This document shows positions 56,581 to 64,000 of a DNA stretch of 64,000 nt, piece after piece (position 1 is the first letter of the stretch; the number at the start of each line of letters is the position of its first letter). Made by a program: the position numbers and the translations under genes. Origin of the DNA: Tatlockia sp. GTDB taxonomy: Bacteria > Pseudomonadota > Gammaproteobacteria > Legionellales > Legionellaceae. The stretch covers positions 27,806 through 91,805 of the forward strand of contig JACCWI010000022.1 in assembly GCA_013697725.1 (NCBI GenBank), written 5' to 3'. The notes beneath the pieces were generated by a model, which searched no databases, was not told the origin of the DNA, and worked only from the letters and a program-made list of their open reading frames with translations.

Positions 56581-57542
56581 ATGAGTTATAAACGTTTGGA
56601 TTATTTAAAGCGTTGCAAAATACAGGCTTTTTGGAAGGCTGGCTATACACAGCAAAGAATAGCTGATGAAATAGGTGTCCACAAATCTACTATTTCAAGA
56701 GAATTAAATCGCAATATTACCTTTGTTCGCACTCGCCTAGGCTACTGGGATTATAAAGCAGATTATGCCCAATCATTTGCTGATCAAAGAAAGAAATTAA
56801 AACCAAAGTTCATCAAATTTAATGAACATGTTAAGGCTTTTATCATCGAGAAAATAGAAGATGAATGGAGCCCTGATCAAATCAGTGGCTATGCCAAGCG
56901 CCACAACTTGTTTAGCTTGAGTCATGAATGGATTTATCAATTTATTTTACAAGATAAAAAACAAGGCGGTATTTTATATAAGCATTTGCGACATCAGCAT
57001 AAGAAATATCGTAAACGATATGGTAGCCCCAAACGATTAGGATCAATAAGAAACCGCCGATTTATTGATGAGCGACCAATAATCGTTGATGAAAAATCAC
57101 GTATTGGTGACTGGGAAATTGATACTATTATCGGAAAAAATCATCACCAAGCAATAGTTTCAATTGTTGAGCGAAAAAGCAAATTTACAATTTTAAAAAA
57201 AGTTAATAGGAAAACTGCTAAAAATGTAAGTGAAGCTACAGTTAATGCTCTAAAAAAATTTAGGGGCAAAGTATTATCAATAACAGCAGATAATGGTTCC
57301 GAATTCGCCTATCACGAGGAATATCTAACTCATTAAATACCGAATTTTATTTTGCCCATCCTTATTCTTCATGGGAAAGAGGGCTTAATGAAAATACAAA
57401 TGGCTTAGTTAGGCAGTATTTACAAAAAAGTTCAAGTTTCCAGTCTGTGACAGATTGTACTCTTCTTGATATTATGAATAAATTGAATACTCGACCTCGA
57501 AAAACACTAGGATATAGCTCGCCATCGGAGTTGTTCCTATAA
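56581..57542 (+). pseudogene. IS30-family transposase, frameshifted
   Basis: The N-terminal HTH (KAGYTQQRIADEIGVHKSTI followed by SRELNRN) and the catalytic region (RIGDWEIDTIIGKNHHQAIV, TADNGSEF) are those of IS30 transposases. The frame ends at 57336 after HEEYLTH, but the expected continuation NTEFYFAHPYSSWERGLNEN runs on in the next frame to a stop at 57542. One missing A in GAGGAATATC near 57319 explains the shift. The catalytic Glu lies in the shifted part (WERGLNEN), so the product is inactive unless a ribosome slips. Confidence 0.85.
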
Positions 57543-57584
57543 AGTGTTTGTTAAAAATCTTGGGTTTATAAAGAAGGCATTATT

Positions 57585-58172
57585 ATGATTATTGAAACGG
57601 AACGACTAATAATAAGACCACCACAGTTAGGGGATGCTAAACCTGTCAACCTTGCTATTAATCTATCTTTAAATGAAATAAGTAGATGGATGCCTTGGGC
57701 CTCTGATCCTAGCCTAGAAACTACAGAAGATTTTATTAGACGTGGCATACAATCTTGGAAAGAACCTCGACCTAAAAAACTTCCAATGATTATCGAATTA
57801 AAATCTACTGGGGAAATTATTTCTGCTTCTGGTTTTAATGAAAAAAGTAATTTTGAAGTTCCAATGTTTCAAACAGGATATTGGATTAATACCGAATTTG
57901 CAGGCAATGGATTTATTACAGAAGCAATTACCGCTATTACAAGATTTGCTTTCGAACATTTTTCAGCCGTCCGTGTGCAAATCTGTGCGCAGAGAGAAAA
58001 CATTAAGAGTATCAATGTTGCTAAACGTGCGGGGTTTATTGAAGAGGCCATTTTAAAAAACTTCAGGATAGATTGTTTATCTAAAAAGCCCTGCGATGAA
58101 GTGATCTATGCATGCTTTGGAAAAAAGATGTTATCAACCCTTGATGTTTTTAGGATAATTAAGCAAGAATAA
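57585..58172 (+). CDS. GNAT acetyltransferase, RimJ/RimL type
   Basis: A 195-residue acetyltransferase: ETERLIIRPPQLGDAKPV opens the RimJ/RimL-like domain, TGYWINTEFAGNGFITEA holds the acetyl-CoA pyrophosphate loop (a variant of QxxGxG), and AQRENIKSINVAKRAGFIEE is the conserved final motif. It may acetylate a protein N-terminus or a small molecule. Its stop is the edge of the right inverted repeat, so it seems to be cargo of the IS30 element. AAGAAGG lies nine bases upstream of the ATG. Confidence 0.85.
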   Translation: MIIETERLIIRPPQLGDAKPVNLAINLSLNEISRWMPWASDPSLETTEDFIRRGIQSWKEPRPKKLPMIIELKSTGEIISASGFNEKSNFEVPMFQTGYWINTEFAGNGFITEAITAITRFAFEHFSAVRVQICAQRENIKSINVAKRAGFIEEAILKNFRIDCLSKKPCDEVIYACFGKKMLSTLDVFRIIKQE

Positions 58173-58201
58173 GATGTTGCATTAGCGAGTTGAATCCGCC
58201 T
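58172..58201 (-). repeat. Right inverted repeat of the IS30-type element
   Basis: Read on the minus strand: AGGCGGATTCAACTCGCTAA then TGCAACATCT. It overlaps the last base of the acetyltransferase stop codon. Confidence 0.7.
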
Positions 58202-58291
58202 TATAGGTTATTATAATAAGTCTGATTATCACAATAATCAGACCTAACTGCTTATGCGCTACGAACCTTCTCAGCAATAAATTAAATTCCT

Positions 58292-61200
58292 CTAGTTAAA
58301 TTTATTTCTATTTTCTTTTAATGAATCAAAGTCACTATCCTCAAGAGCTTCCAAACTCAAAAAATCCTGATTGCTTAATTGTGCTTCCAGATATCGACTT
58401 AAGGAATGTTTGTGAGCACCTGAATCTTGATAAGCAATTTTAAGTGCATTTTGAATTTGAATTAGAGACGCATTAGGATGATTCGCAATCACTAATAAAT
58501 CACGGGCGCGTTGAACACCACTATCGCCATGGAACCAATGGCTAAAACGGCTTAGACCTCGTGATCCTGTCGCATTTTCACTCATCCATCCCAAATAAGA
58601 CGGCAAGTTTTTTTGTGGCATATCATTAATAGGCTTTCTAATGTGCTCTGTTCCCAGAATTGCCTTGTTGATTTTTTTTCTTAACTTTTCAATGGAAGAA
58701 TGAACTTCATCATTAGCAACTTCTAGATTTAAATTTATTATTTGTTCGCAGAGTTGCTCTGAGTGTTGAACAATAATGTCGGGCAATTCTTCAATCTTTG
58801 TTGGGGTAGAACAAACCAATGCCAAATAATCGTAGAATGCGGAGACATCATGCAAGGATGGTTTTAAAACGTGAAAACGAAACCGGGATTCTTTGGCATT
58901 AACATCCAGATAGAAAGCATCAGTTATTTGAATAAGAAATGCTTCATTTTCTTCAAACTGGCTTCCATATTTCTCGTTCATAGAATAAATAAATTCCATT
59001 TGTTTTTTTATTGGAATATCTAAGCAGTTTAGCAAGGCGATATTGTCCTCCTCCCCTTCCAAAAAACATTCATCTAAGACTTGCTTTATTTGTACTTGAT
59101 TTTCTCTCGTCAAACACGATTTGAACAAAGTAAATACAAATTGTCTCAACTCAGCTTCAACTTTTTCAGCAGTGAGCCTATCAAATAAAGGATGACCGAC
59201 AACGGATTGAAAAAGACGTCGATTAACCCCCGAAAAACAACTAGGTCTATCGCCTTCTAAATCATCGTATTCTTCTTGTTTTCCATTACGAATTCGTGAC
59301 TTATCCCAATTATGAGCACGACCTATTAAAGCAATCTCATTGATAAAATGTTGAAATCGGCTGTCTAAAGTATACTCTGTGGTAGGCGCCATGTCTTTAT
59401 CGGTAGCTGCTAAATACATAATAGCAATTAAAGGTTTGTATTCTTCAAAGGTTGACCAACGCTCACTTCGGTCCGCACTCATGTAAACATAAGAAGCATG
59501 GCGATGCATCCAATGATTGGGTTTTGATATATAACGCCAGGCCGTGTGAGTTGGATGTTGATGATAGGCTTTAAGCGCATCTTGTGTTTGATTATGGGTA
59601 AGAGTTAAGGCTTTAAATTCTTTAAAGCTTATAGGAAGAGGTATTGTTTTTCCATTTCCTGAGATACGGGCAGGTTCAGCAGAATATCGTTTTTCCAGGG
59701 TGGCTTTGAAGTCTCCTATGATAGCATTAACGCCTGCCTTTTGAATCATTGGTTGATAGCGAGCAGTAACCTGGTGAAGTCGCTTTGCCTCGCCTTCTGT
59801 TAGAGCGACCATCGATGATTCATCATCGTTGGCAAGCTGCCGCAAATCCACGCCGTTTCTTCGTTCCTCTTGATAAAAATTGTTTTGGTCAGCTAAATAT
59901 CTTACGGCTAATATTGCAAGTAAAAGAGAGGCTGCCAATTGATTGCCTTCGTCCATCGCCAGCCTTAACAATTCATTAGGCCTGCCCGCGGTTACTTCTT
60001 GATGAACTAAAGATTTAACGGCTGGAATAGCGAGTAAAAAACGTAGTTCATCATCAAAAGCTCTGTCGTTTCGTCGAATCAAATTTCGAATTATATAGAA
60101 ACCCAGCTGAGCACGCTCGGCGTCTTCAATATTAAATACCCCATTTGGAGCTTGAATACTAAAGGCTTCGCTTTCTTGGTGTAGGGTGGATAGGATGTCT
60201 GCTACAACTGGATTAACCAAATGACTGAATTCCCGGACGTGCGGCTCTGCATAGGCAAAGCATTGGGGCTGAAGTAAAAGCCATTTCAAGGTATCTTTAT
60301 GCTTTGGATAAGCAATGTTAAATGCGCCATAATCCTGCGTCTTCACCATGGCTACATACTCATTCGGCGCTTGTTCTTTGAACCATTTCAGAATGTCTAG
60401 GTGCCCGTTTTTAGAGGCCTTGAGGAATGAAACATAATCATCCTCTTTCACCATTGCTATCCATTCGCTTGGCGCCTGCTCTTTGAACATTTTTAGGATA
60501 TCTAGATAGCCCTTTTCAGACGCTATACGAAACCCGTAATAGTTATCCGCTTTCACCATCGCTATCCATTCATTAGGAGTTTGCTCTCTGAGAAATTTAA
60601 GCGTATCTAAATGACCGTTTTGAGAAGCCTCTCGAAACCCATCATAATTATTCGCCTTCACCATAGCCATCCATTCATCGGGAGCTTGATCTTTAATAAA
60701 CTTAATGGTATCAAGATGGCCGTTTTTAGAGGCCCGACGAAACGCAAAAAAATCAACTGCTTTAATCATTTCTTTCAATTCGTTAGGGGCATGCTCACTG
60801 AAAAATTTGATGATGTCTAGATGGCCATCTTCGGAAGCCCCGCGAAATGCTGAATAATTCTCCGCCTTCACCATCGCTAACCACTCAGATGGCGCTTGTT
60901 CTTTAAACCATTTTATGGCATCAATTTGGCCGTTATAAGAAGCTTTACGAAATCCGTAATAATCATCCGCTTTCACCATCGCTATTCTTTCATTGGGTGC
61001 ATGTTTAACGAGAAATTTGAGGATGTTAAAATGGTTGTTGGAAGAGGCTTGGCGAAACGCATAAAAAACAGCTGCTTTCACCATTGCTAACCAGTCGTTT
61101 GGCTCTTGTTCTTTGAGCCATATCAGAGTGTCAAGGTGGCCTTTTTCAGACGCCATACGAAATCCATAATATTGCTCTGCCTTCACCATCGCCGTCCATT

Positions 61201-61954
61201 CGTTAGGGGCTTGTTCTTTGAGAAATTTTAGGATATCTAGGTGGCCTATTGTAGAGGCTCTGCGAAAGCCTGCATAATTAAACACCTTTAACATCGGTAT
61301 CCATTCGTTAGGCGCTTGTTCTTTGAGAAATTTTAGGGTGTTTAGTTGGTTGCATTCAACAGCTATGCGAAATCCTGCATAATCATTTACTTTCACCATA
61401 GCTACCCATTCGTTAGGTGCTTGTTCTTTAAGCCATTGCAGTATGTCCAAGTAACCGTATTCGGTAGCAAAACGAAATGATGCATAACTAAATGCCCTTA
61501 CCATTGCTATCCACTCATTGGGCGCTTCTTCTTTGAGAAATTTAAGAGTGTTTAGTTGGTTGTTTCCAGCCGCTCTATAAAACCCTTCATCATAATGAAC
61601 AGTTTTCCTAAAAGCTGCCCAATCCTTTGCTGTTCCTTTTTCTTTAAATTCCTTAAGTATATCTATACGACCCAAAGTTGCACTTAGTATAAAAATTTTT
61701 CCTTTTGGTGGCTTTTTGTCGAAGTGTTCCAAGTATTCAGATAATTGTTGTCCAGGAAAAATAATCATCAACAAAATCAGCGCCTGGTAGTCGCTTTCTG
61801 GCAAGTCAGTCCTTTGAATATCGATAAATCTTATTTCTGCAATATTAAATCTATCTGTATCTATACTTCGGTCAAATACATTCACCCAAAAATACAAGGG
61901 AATTTTGGCCGCTAGCGGGTGTAGTTGCTTTTTTTCTGGCGTATTAATAATCAT
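58292..61954 (-). CDS. Giant ankyrin-like repeat protein, effector candidate
   Basis: A 1220-residue protein. Residues about 95-585 are some fourteen repeats of 35 residues with the pattern GhLDiLKfLKEQAPNEWiAMV followed by KaxxYxgFRxAsxn. This is an ankyrin-like variant, two residues longer than the usual 33, with the NEW motif in place of the loop. The C-terminal half (about 600-1220) is helical, with no family I recognise, and contains WFHGDSGVQRARDLLVIANHP near residue 1150. There is no signal peptide. The repeats are similar enough at DNA level to vary in number. An effector role is likely but unproven. Confidence 0.75.
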   Translation of the reverse strand: MIINTPEKKQLHPLAAKIPLYFWVNVFDRSIDTDRFNIAEIRFIDIQRTDLPESDYQALILLMIIFPGQQLSEYLEHFDKKPPKGKIFILSATLGRIDILKEFKEKGTAKDWAAFRKTVHYDEGFYRAAGNNQLNTLKFLKEEAPNEWIAMVRAFSYASFRFATEYGYLDILQWLKEQAPNEWVAMVKVNDYAGFRIAVECNQLNTLKFLKEQAPNEWIPMLKVFNYAGFRRASTIGHLDILKFLKEQAPNEWTAMVKAEQYYGFRMASEKGHLDTLIWLKEQEPNDWLAMVKAAVFYAFRQASSNNHFNILKFLVKHAPNERIAMVKADDYYGFRKASYNGQIDAIKWFKEQAPSEWLAMVKAENYSAFRGASEDGHLDIIKFFSEHAPNELKEMIKAVDFFAFRRASKNGHLDTIKFIKDQAPDEWMAMVKANNYDGFREASQNGHLDTLKFLREQTPNEWIAMVKADNYYGFRIASEKGYLDILKMFKEQAPSEWIAMVKEDDYVSFLKASKNGHLDILKWFKEQAPNEYVAMVKTQDYGAFNIAYPKHKDTLKWLLLQPQCFAYAEPHVREFSHLVNPVVADILSTLHQESEAFSIQAPNGVFNIEDAERAQLGFYIIRNLIRRNDRAFDDELRFLLAIPAVKSLVHQEVTAGRPNELLRLAMDEGNQLAASLLLAILAVRYLADQNNFYQEERRNGVDLRQLANDDESSMVALTEGEAKRLHQVTARYQPMIQKAGVNAIIGDFKATLEKRYSAEPARISGNGKTIPLPISFKEFKALTLTHNQTQDALKAYHQHPTHTAWRYISKPNHWMHRHASYVYMSADRSERWSTFEEYKPLIAIMYLAATDKDMAPTTEYTLDSRFQHFINEIALIGRAHNWDKSRIRNGKQEEYDDLEGDRPSCFSGVNRRLFQSVVGHPLFDRLTAEKVEAELRQFVFTLFKSCLTRENQVQIKQVLDECFLEGEEDNIALLNCLDIPIKKQMEFIYSMNEKYGSQFEENEAFLIQITDAFYLDVNAKESRFRFHVLKPSLHDVSAFYDYLALVCSTPTKIEELPDIIVQHSEQLCEQIINLNLEVANDEVHSSIEKLRKKINKAILGTEHIRKPINDMPQKNLPSYLGWMSENATGSRGLSRFSHWFHGDSGVQRARDLLVIANHPNASLIQIQNALKIAYQDSGAHKHSLSRYLEAQLSNQDFLSLEALEDSDFDSLKENRNKFN
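60270..61672 (-). repeat. About fourteen tandem 105-bp units in the ankyrin-like gene
   Basis: Each unit encodes 35 residues. On the plus strand the phrases TTCACCATCGCTATCCATTC and GCTTGTTCTTTGAGAAATTT recur with small changes every 105 bases. The first and last units are the most diverged. Confidence 0.75.
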
Positions 61955-62105
61955 GATTATTTAGTTACATATTTAATTCAGATTGTATTATATTTTCTCA
62001 TATTAAATTAAGGCTGTCAATAATTAGGATTCTCAAGCAAAATTAAAAAATTTTGATCGCTTAGTTTTATTCCATCAATTTGAACGCTAATGTTTATTAA
62101 ATTAT

Positions 62106-62183
62106 GGTAGGTAACGAGACTACATTGCTATAGCCCCGCGTCCCATAAGAACGAGAGCATGCGACTTTCACCGCACTCCGCTC
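62106..62183 (-). other. 3' end (domains D5-D6) of a group II intron
   Basis: On the minus strand, a D5-like hairpin at 62149-62183 reads GAGCGGAGTGCG, GTGAAAGT, CGCATGCTCTCGTTC: the conserved GAGC..GTTC base, the GAAA loop and the CGC/GCG stem are there, with one extra T compared with the 34-nt consensus. After 3 bases follows D6 (62106-62145), with a GGGGCTA/TAGTCTC stem and a lower stem GGGAC/GTTACC in which one A bulges, the branch-point position. No reverse transcriptase is found to the right, so only the intron's 3' end remains. Confidence 0.6.
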
Positions 62184-62447
62184 AAGCCCTTTCTGACCCA
62201 GCGATTGTGATTCATTGGGGTCATGAGGAATAACCACCAAAAATGTTAATTCTGAGTTAGACAACCATAGACAGAGGACGCTCAAACAGGTTGTTTCAGG
62301 CCATACTCATCTCATTTGACAACCCATCATATTTTGCCCCTATATCAACATTACGACCCCTAATTGCTATTTTCGCAAAATATCGTGAGAGCAACAGCCG
62401 ATCCATTTTACAGTCCCTAACAGCTTAATGCTCTACAGCCTACCTTA
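62184..62447. other. Intergenic, decayed sequence
   Basis: No convincing gene. It is more GC-balanced than its neighbours and probably degraded intron or insertion-sequence DNA. Confidence 0.35.
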
Positions 62448-62705
62448 TCATCCGTGCACAGGAGTATCTGAGAAAAGATATTTTACACCGTCATGAGTTC
62501 CAATACTTGACAGAAAGAAATAACTGGGAGGTACTTTAGCCAAAGCCTCACCGCAACTATTGGCTTTATTCAGCTTACCGGTTACCGGTTCAGAAAAAAA
62601 GGCAATTTGGTTTGGATAAGGATGACATTCAACAACAATAAACTGCGCCCCATAAGTTATAGAGGATAATAAAGTACTGATTGCCGTTTCAGAATGATTA
62701 CAATA
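62448..62705 (-). pseudogene. Gene remnant without a start codon
   Basis: An open minus-strand frame of about 85 codons from the stop at 62706-62708 to the stop at 62448-62450, with protein-like composition: SITYGAQFIVVECHPYPNQI, AFFSEPVTGKLNKANSCGEA and YFFLSSIGTHDGVKYLF. No in-frame ATG begins it, so it is probably the tail of a gene whose front was lost. I do not recognise the family. Confidence 0.4.
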
Positions 62706-62756
62706 TTATCAATGTGCTATGTTTTGTTGTTTTGACTGAAGAGGATATTAATTTTT

Positions 62757-63035
62757 TTACAAATTCAACGATTTTTTAGCTATTTGTTGGTTGTTTGTCT
62801 TCGTTTTTTCCAGAACGACCACTTTTGGGGGCTGTTCCATCGGACTCCTAATACTATAATTTGTTTTTCTGTCAGTGGGTTTGTAGGGAGTACATTTAAT
62901 ATCAGGATTTTGGGTAGGAACTTCCAGTAAATAATAGCGCCCCACATGTTTGATATTATTTAAATCCAAACCAAGTTTAGTCAAAAATTCTCTATCCTTT
63001 TCATCGGGTTCTTTTTTGCCAAAGGGTATGAACAT
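62757..63035 (-). CDS. Small hypothetical protein
   Basis: A 92-residue basic protein with AGGGGA six bases before its ATG. The first 40 residues look folded (KKEPDEKDREFLTKLGLDLN, then GRYYLLEVP); the rest is polar, Lys- and Pro-rich and likely disordered. No family is recognised. It lies beside the gene remnant and could be part of the same degraded cluster. Confidence 0.5.
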   Translation of the reverse strand: MFIPFGKKEPDEKDREFLTKLGLDLNNIKHVGRYYLLEVPTQNPDIKCTPYKPTDRKTNYSIRSPMEQPPKVVVLEKTKTNNQQIAKKSLNL

Positions 63036-63142
63036 ATACTGTCCCCTGCTTGTTGTGAAAAAGCGATTCTAAATCAAAAATCTCTGTCATGTCATAATTT
63101 GCTAAATTAATTGATTTCACCTAAAAGCCATTACAAATATAG

Positions 63143-63274
63143 ATGAAATTTGATAAAAATCATTTGCAACCTATATGCACGTTCCTTCATAAGAATCCTG
63201 ATATATTTACCAAAGAAGATTGCTTTCCTCTAAGGGTATTACTTGAAAAATACACTGAACATTATAGAAATTGA
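63143..63274 (+). CDS. Possible 43-residue protein
   Basis: A short frame from ATG 63143 (MKFDKNHLQPICTFLHKNPD, then further residues ending LLEKYTEHYRN). It reads like a globular helical protein fragment, but there is no Shine-Dalgarno, so it may be a remnant or chance. It sits in the 330-base gap between the neighbours. Confidence 0.3.
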   Translation: MKFDKNHLQPICTFLHKNPDIFTKEDCFPLRVLLEKYTEHYRN

Positions 63275-63365
63275 TCTAACTTTACTGTGTGTAATCCAAT
63301 CGGTTTGATCTTGATTAATACAGCCTGGCATTGTAAAATTATCTTTCATAAATTTTGAGGATGCT

Positions 63366-64000
63366 ATGAAAGATAAATCCGAACTTGAAAAATCTAATTT
63401 TTCTAAAATTCCAGAAAAAGCTTACACATCAAAAAAATTGGAGGTGGTAAAAGTTACCGCTCTGGACAATGAACAACAAAAATTATTATTAAATGTTATC
63501 TCTAAGCTTACCAATTATAACCATTTACCAAATTTTGAAATCGAAGCGCCCGAAGCTAAACAAAATGGTTTAATAGTGTATTTTCGAGAGGGTTGTTTTT
63601 GTTTTGAGTTTGATTTATTTGAAAATTTACATAAATTAGGGATGTTAAATTATTCCCAAAAAACGCCTCCTCCTCATGAGACTGATAATTTTACCCGCTA
63701 CTCAATTACCACTAATGGTGAAAAAGAACGAGCAATACATATTGGAGAGGCCTTAAAATACAAAATCATCAACGAAGTCAATTATAACAGCCTAATTGAG
63801 TTCCATCAAAATTCGCTTAAAATTTCTGCCCAAATTGCCGAAATATTAAATAAAAATCTTTCTCGATGGTGTCATTTTAAAGCAAGTGCCTTTGGGATAT
63901 CTAATGATATGGACCTAAAAAGCCCAATATATACTCATTTTGTACGCCCTTTAATAGAGCAAATCCTTAAAGAATCAAACTTAGGGTTAGGTTATAATTA
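63366..64000 (+). CDS. Hypothetical protein, 3' end outside window
   Basis: The frame opens at ATG 63366 and runs without a stop to the right edge, at least 211 codons. The visible part begins with a lysine-rich leader (MKDKSELEKSNFSKIPEKAY), then an alpha-beta region with NGLIVYFREGCFCFEFDLFE and helical segments. TGAGGATG lies just upstream. No signal peptide is seen and I recognise no family. It is probably another Legionella-type hypothetical protein. Confidence 0.55.
   Translation, partial: MKDKSELEKSNFSKIPEKAYTSKKLEVVKVTALDNEQQKLLLNVISKLTNYNHLPNFEIEAPEAKQNGLIVYFREGCFCFEFDLFENLHKLGMLNYSQKTPPPHETDNFTRYSITTNGEKERAIHIGEALKYKIINEVNYNSLIEFHQNSLKISAQIAEILNKNLSRWCHFKASAFGISNDMDLKSPIYTHFVRPLIEQILKESNLGLGYN

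Larger units (their letters stand above)
56491..58201 (+). mobile_element. IS30-family element with GNAT passenger gene
   Basis: Bounded by 30-bp inverted repeats that both start AGGCGGATTCAACTC and agree at 24 of 30 positions (56491-56520 and, on the other strand, 58172-58201). Inside are an IS30-type transposase with a frameshift and, 42 bases later on the same strand, an acetyltransferase gene ending at the right repeat. IS30 elements normally hold only the transposase (about 1.0-1.2 kb), so the 1711-bp size comes from the extra gene. I see no clear target duplication. Confidence 0.7.

Noticed and set aside
60270..61672. Regular repeats considered as a CRISPR array
   Set aside because: The 105-bp units are in-frame coding repeats with no distinct spacers and no cas genes.
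62097..62285. 62-codon minus-strand frame
   Set aside because: It lies on the D5-D6 structure of the group II intron; the sequence is explained by the RNA fold.
1..64000. tRNA or rRNA genes
   Set aside because: None recognised by eye on either strand; a tRNAscan or Infernal run would settle it.

Overview
The window looks like a chromosomal segment of a Legionella-type gammaproteobacterium. The base composition is AT-rich. Housekeeping genes alternate with many large lineage-restricted proteins that carry eukaryote-like repeats (ankyrin, leucine-rich, Sel1). There is also a sterol-reductase homologue of eukaryotic type, a Pht-like MFS carrier, and a short dispersed inverted repeat in several intergenic gaps. 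The genus is inferred from this gene mix, not from rRNA; I see no rRNA, tRNA or CRISPR array.

Layout. 1-5 kb: a partial hypothetical gene, a small MITE-like element, an arylamine N-acetyltransferase, a leucine-rich-repeat protein with near-identical 87-bp units, a truncated transposase and a pair of DnaA-box-like sites. 5-18 kb: ordinary metabolism, with a GIY-YIG protein, two MFS carriers, anmK, the glyoxylate shunt pair aceB-aceA behind a possible sigma-54 promoter, a YqjD/YqjE-like envelope operon, a Sel1 protein, DNA photolyase, an Fe(II)/2OG oxygenase, and a MarR regulator with a palindromic operator inside its promoter. 18.25-24.15 kb: an intact-looking Tn3-family transposon with a tyrosine recombinase (TnpI type), TnpA, a four-site resolution region, and cargo made of an ankyrin-repeat gene and a DUF4160/DUF2442 pair. 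It split a copy of the dispersed repeat and left AGGGAT on both sides.

24-50 kb: large hypothetical proteins (effector candidates), a second-type EF-G, a CatB-like acetyltransferase, and the thr operon. The thr operon has a clear threonine-rich leader peptide, but thrA has lost a segment and its reading frame. Then come a DUF748 protein, an ankyrin protein, a peptide deformylase with an optional signal peptide, a sterol reductase, a LicD protein coupled to a HAD-nucleotidyltransferase fusion, and a TauD-type dioxygenase. 50-58 kb: proBA, a DnaB/RecA-like ATPase, an XRE regulator plus membrane protein with repeated operators, and an IS30-family element that encloses a GNAT acetyltransferase but has a frameshifted transposase. 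58-64 kb: a 1220-residue ankyrin-like protein with about fourteen 35-residue repeats, the D5-D6 3' end of a group II intron, a decayed gene fragment, and an unfinished gene at the right edge.

How it fits together. The metabolic genes suit an amino-acid-consuming intracellular bacterium: glyoxylate shunt, proline synthesis, and a decaying threonine pathway next to a general reliance on transport. The repeat proteins are effector candidates, and at least one of them is carried on a transposon. Functions of the hypothetical proteins are not known to me and are described only by what can be seen.
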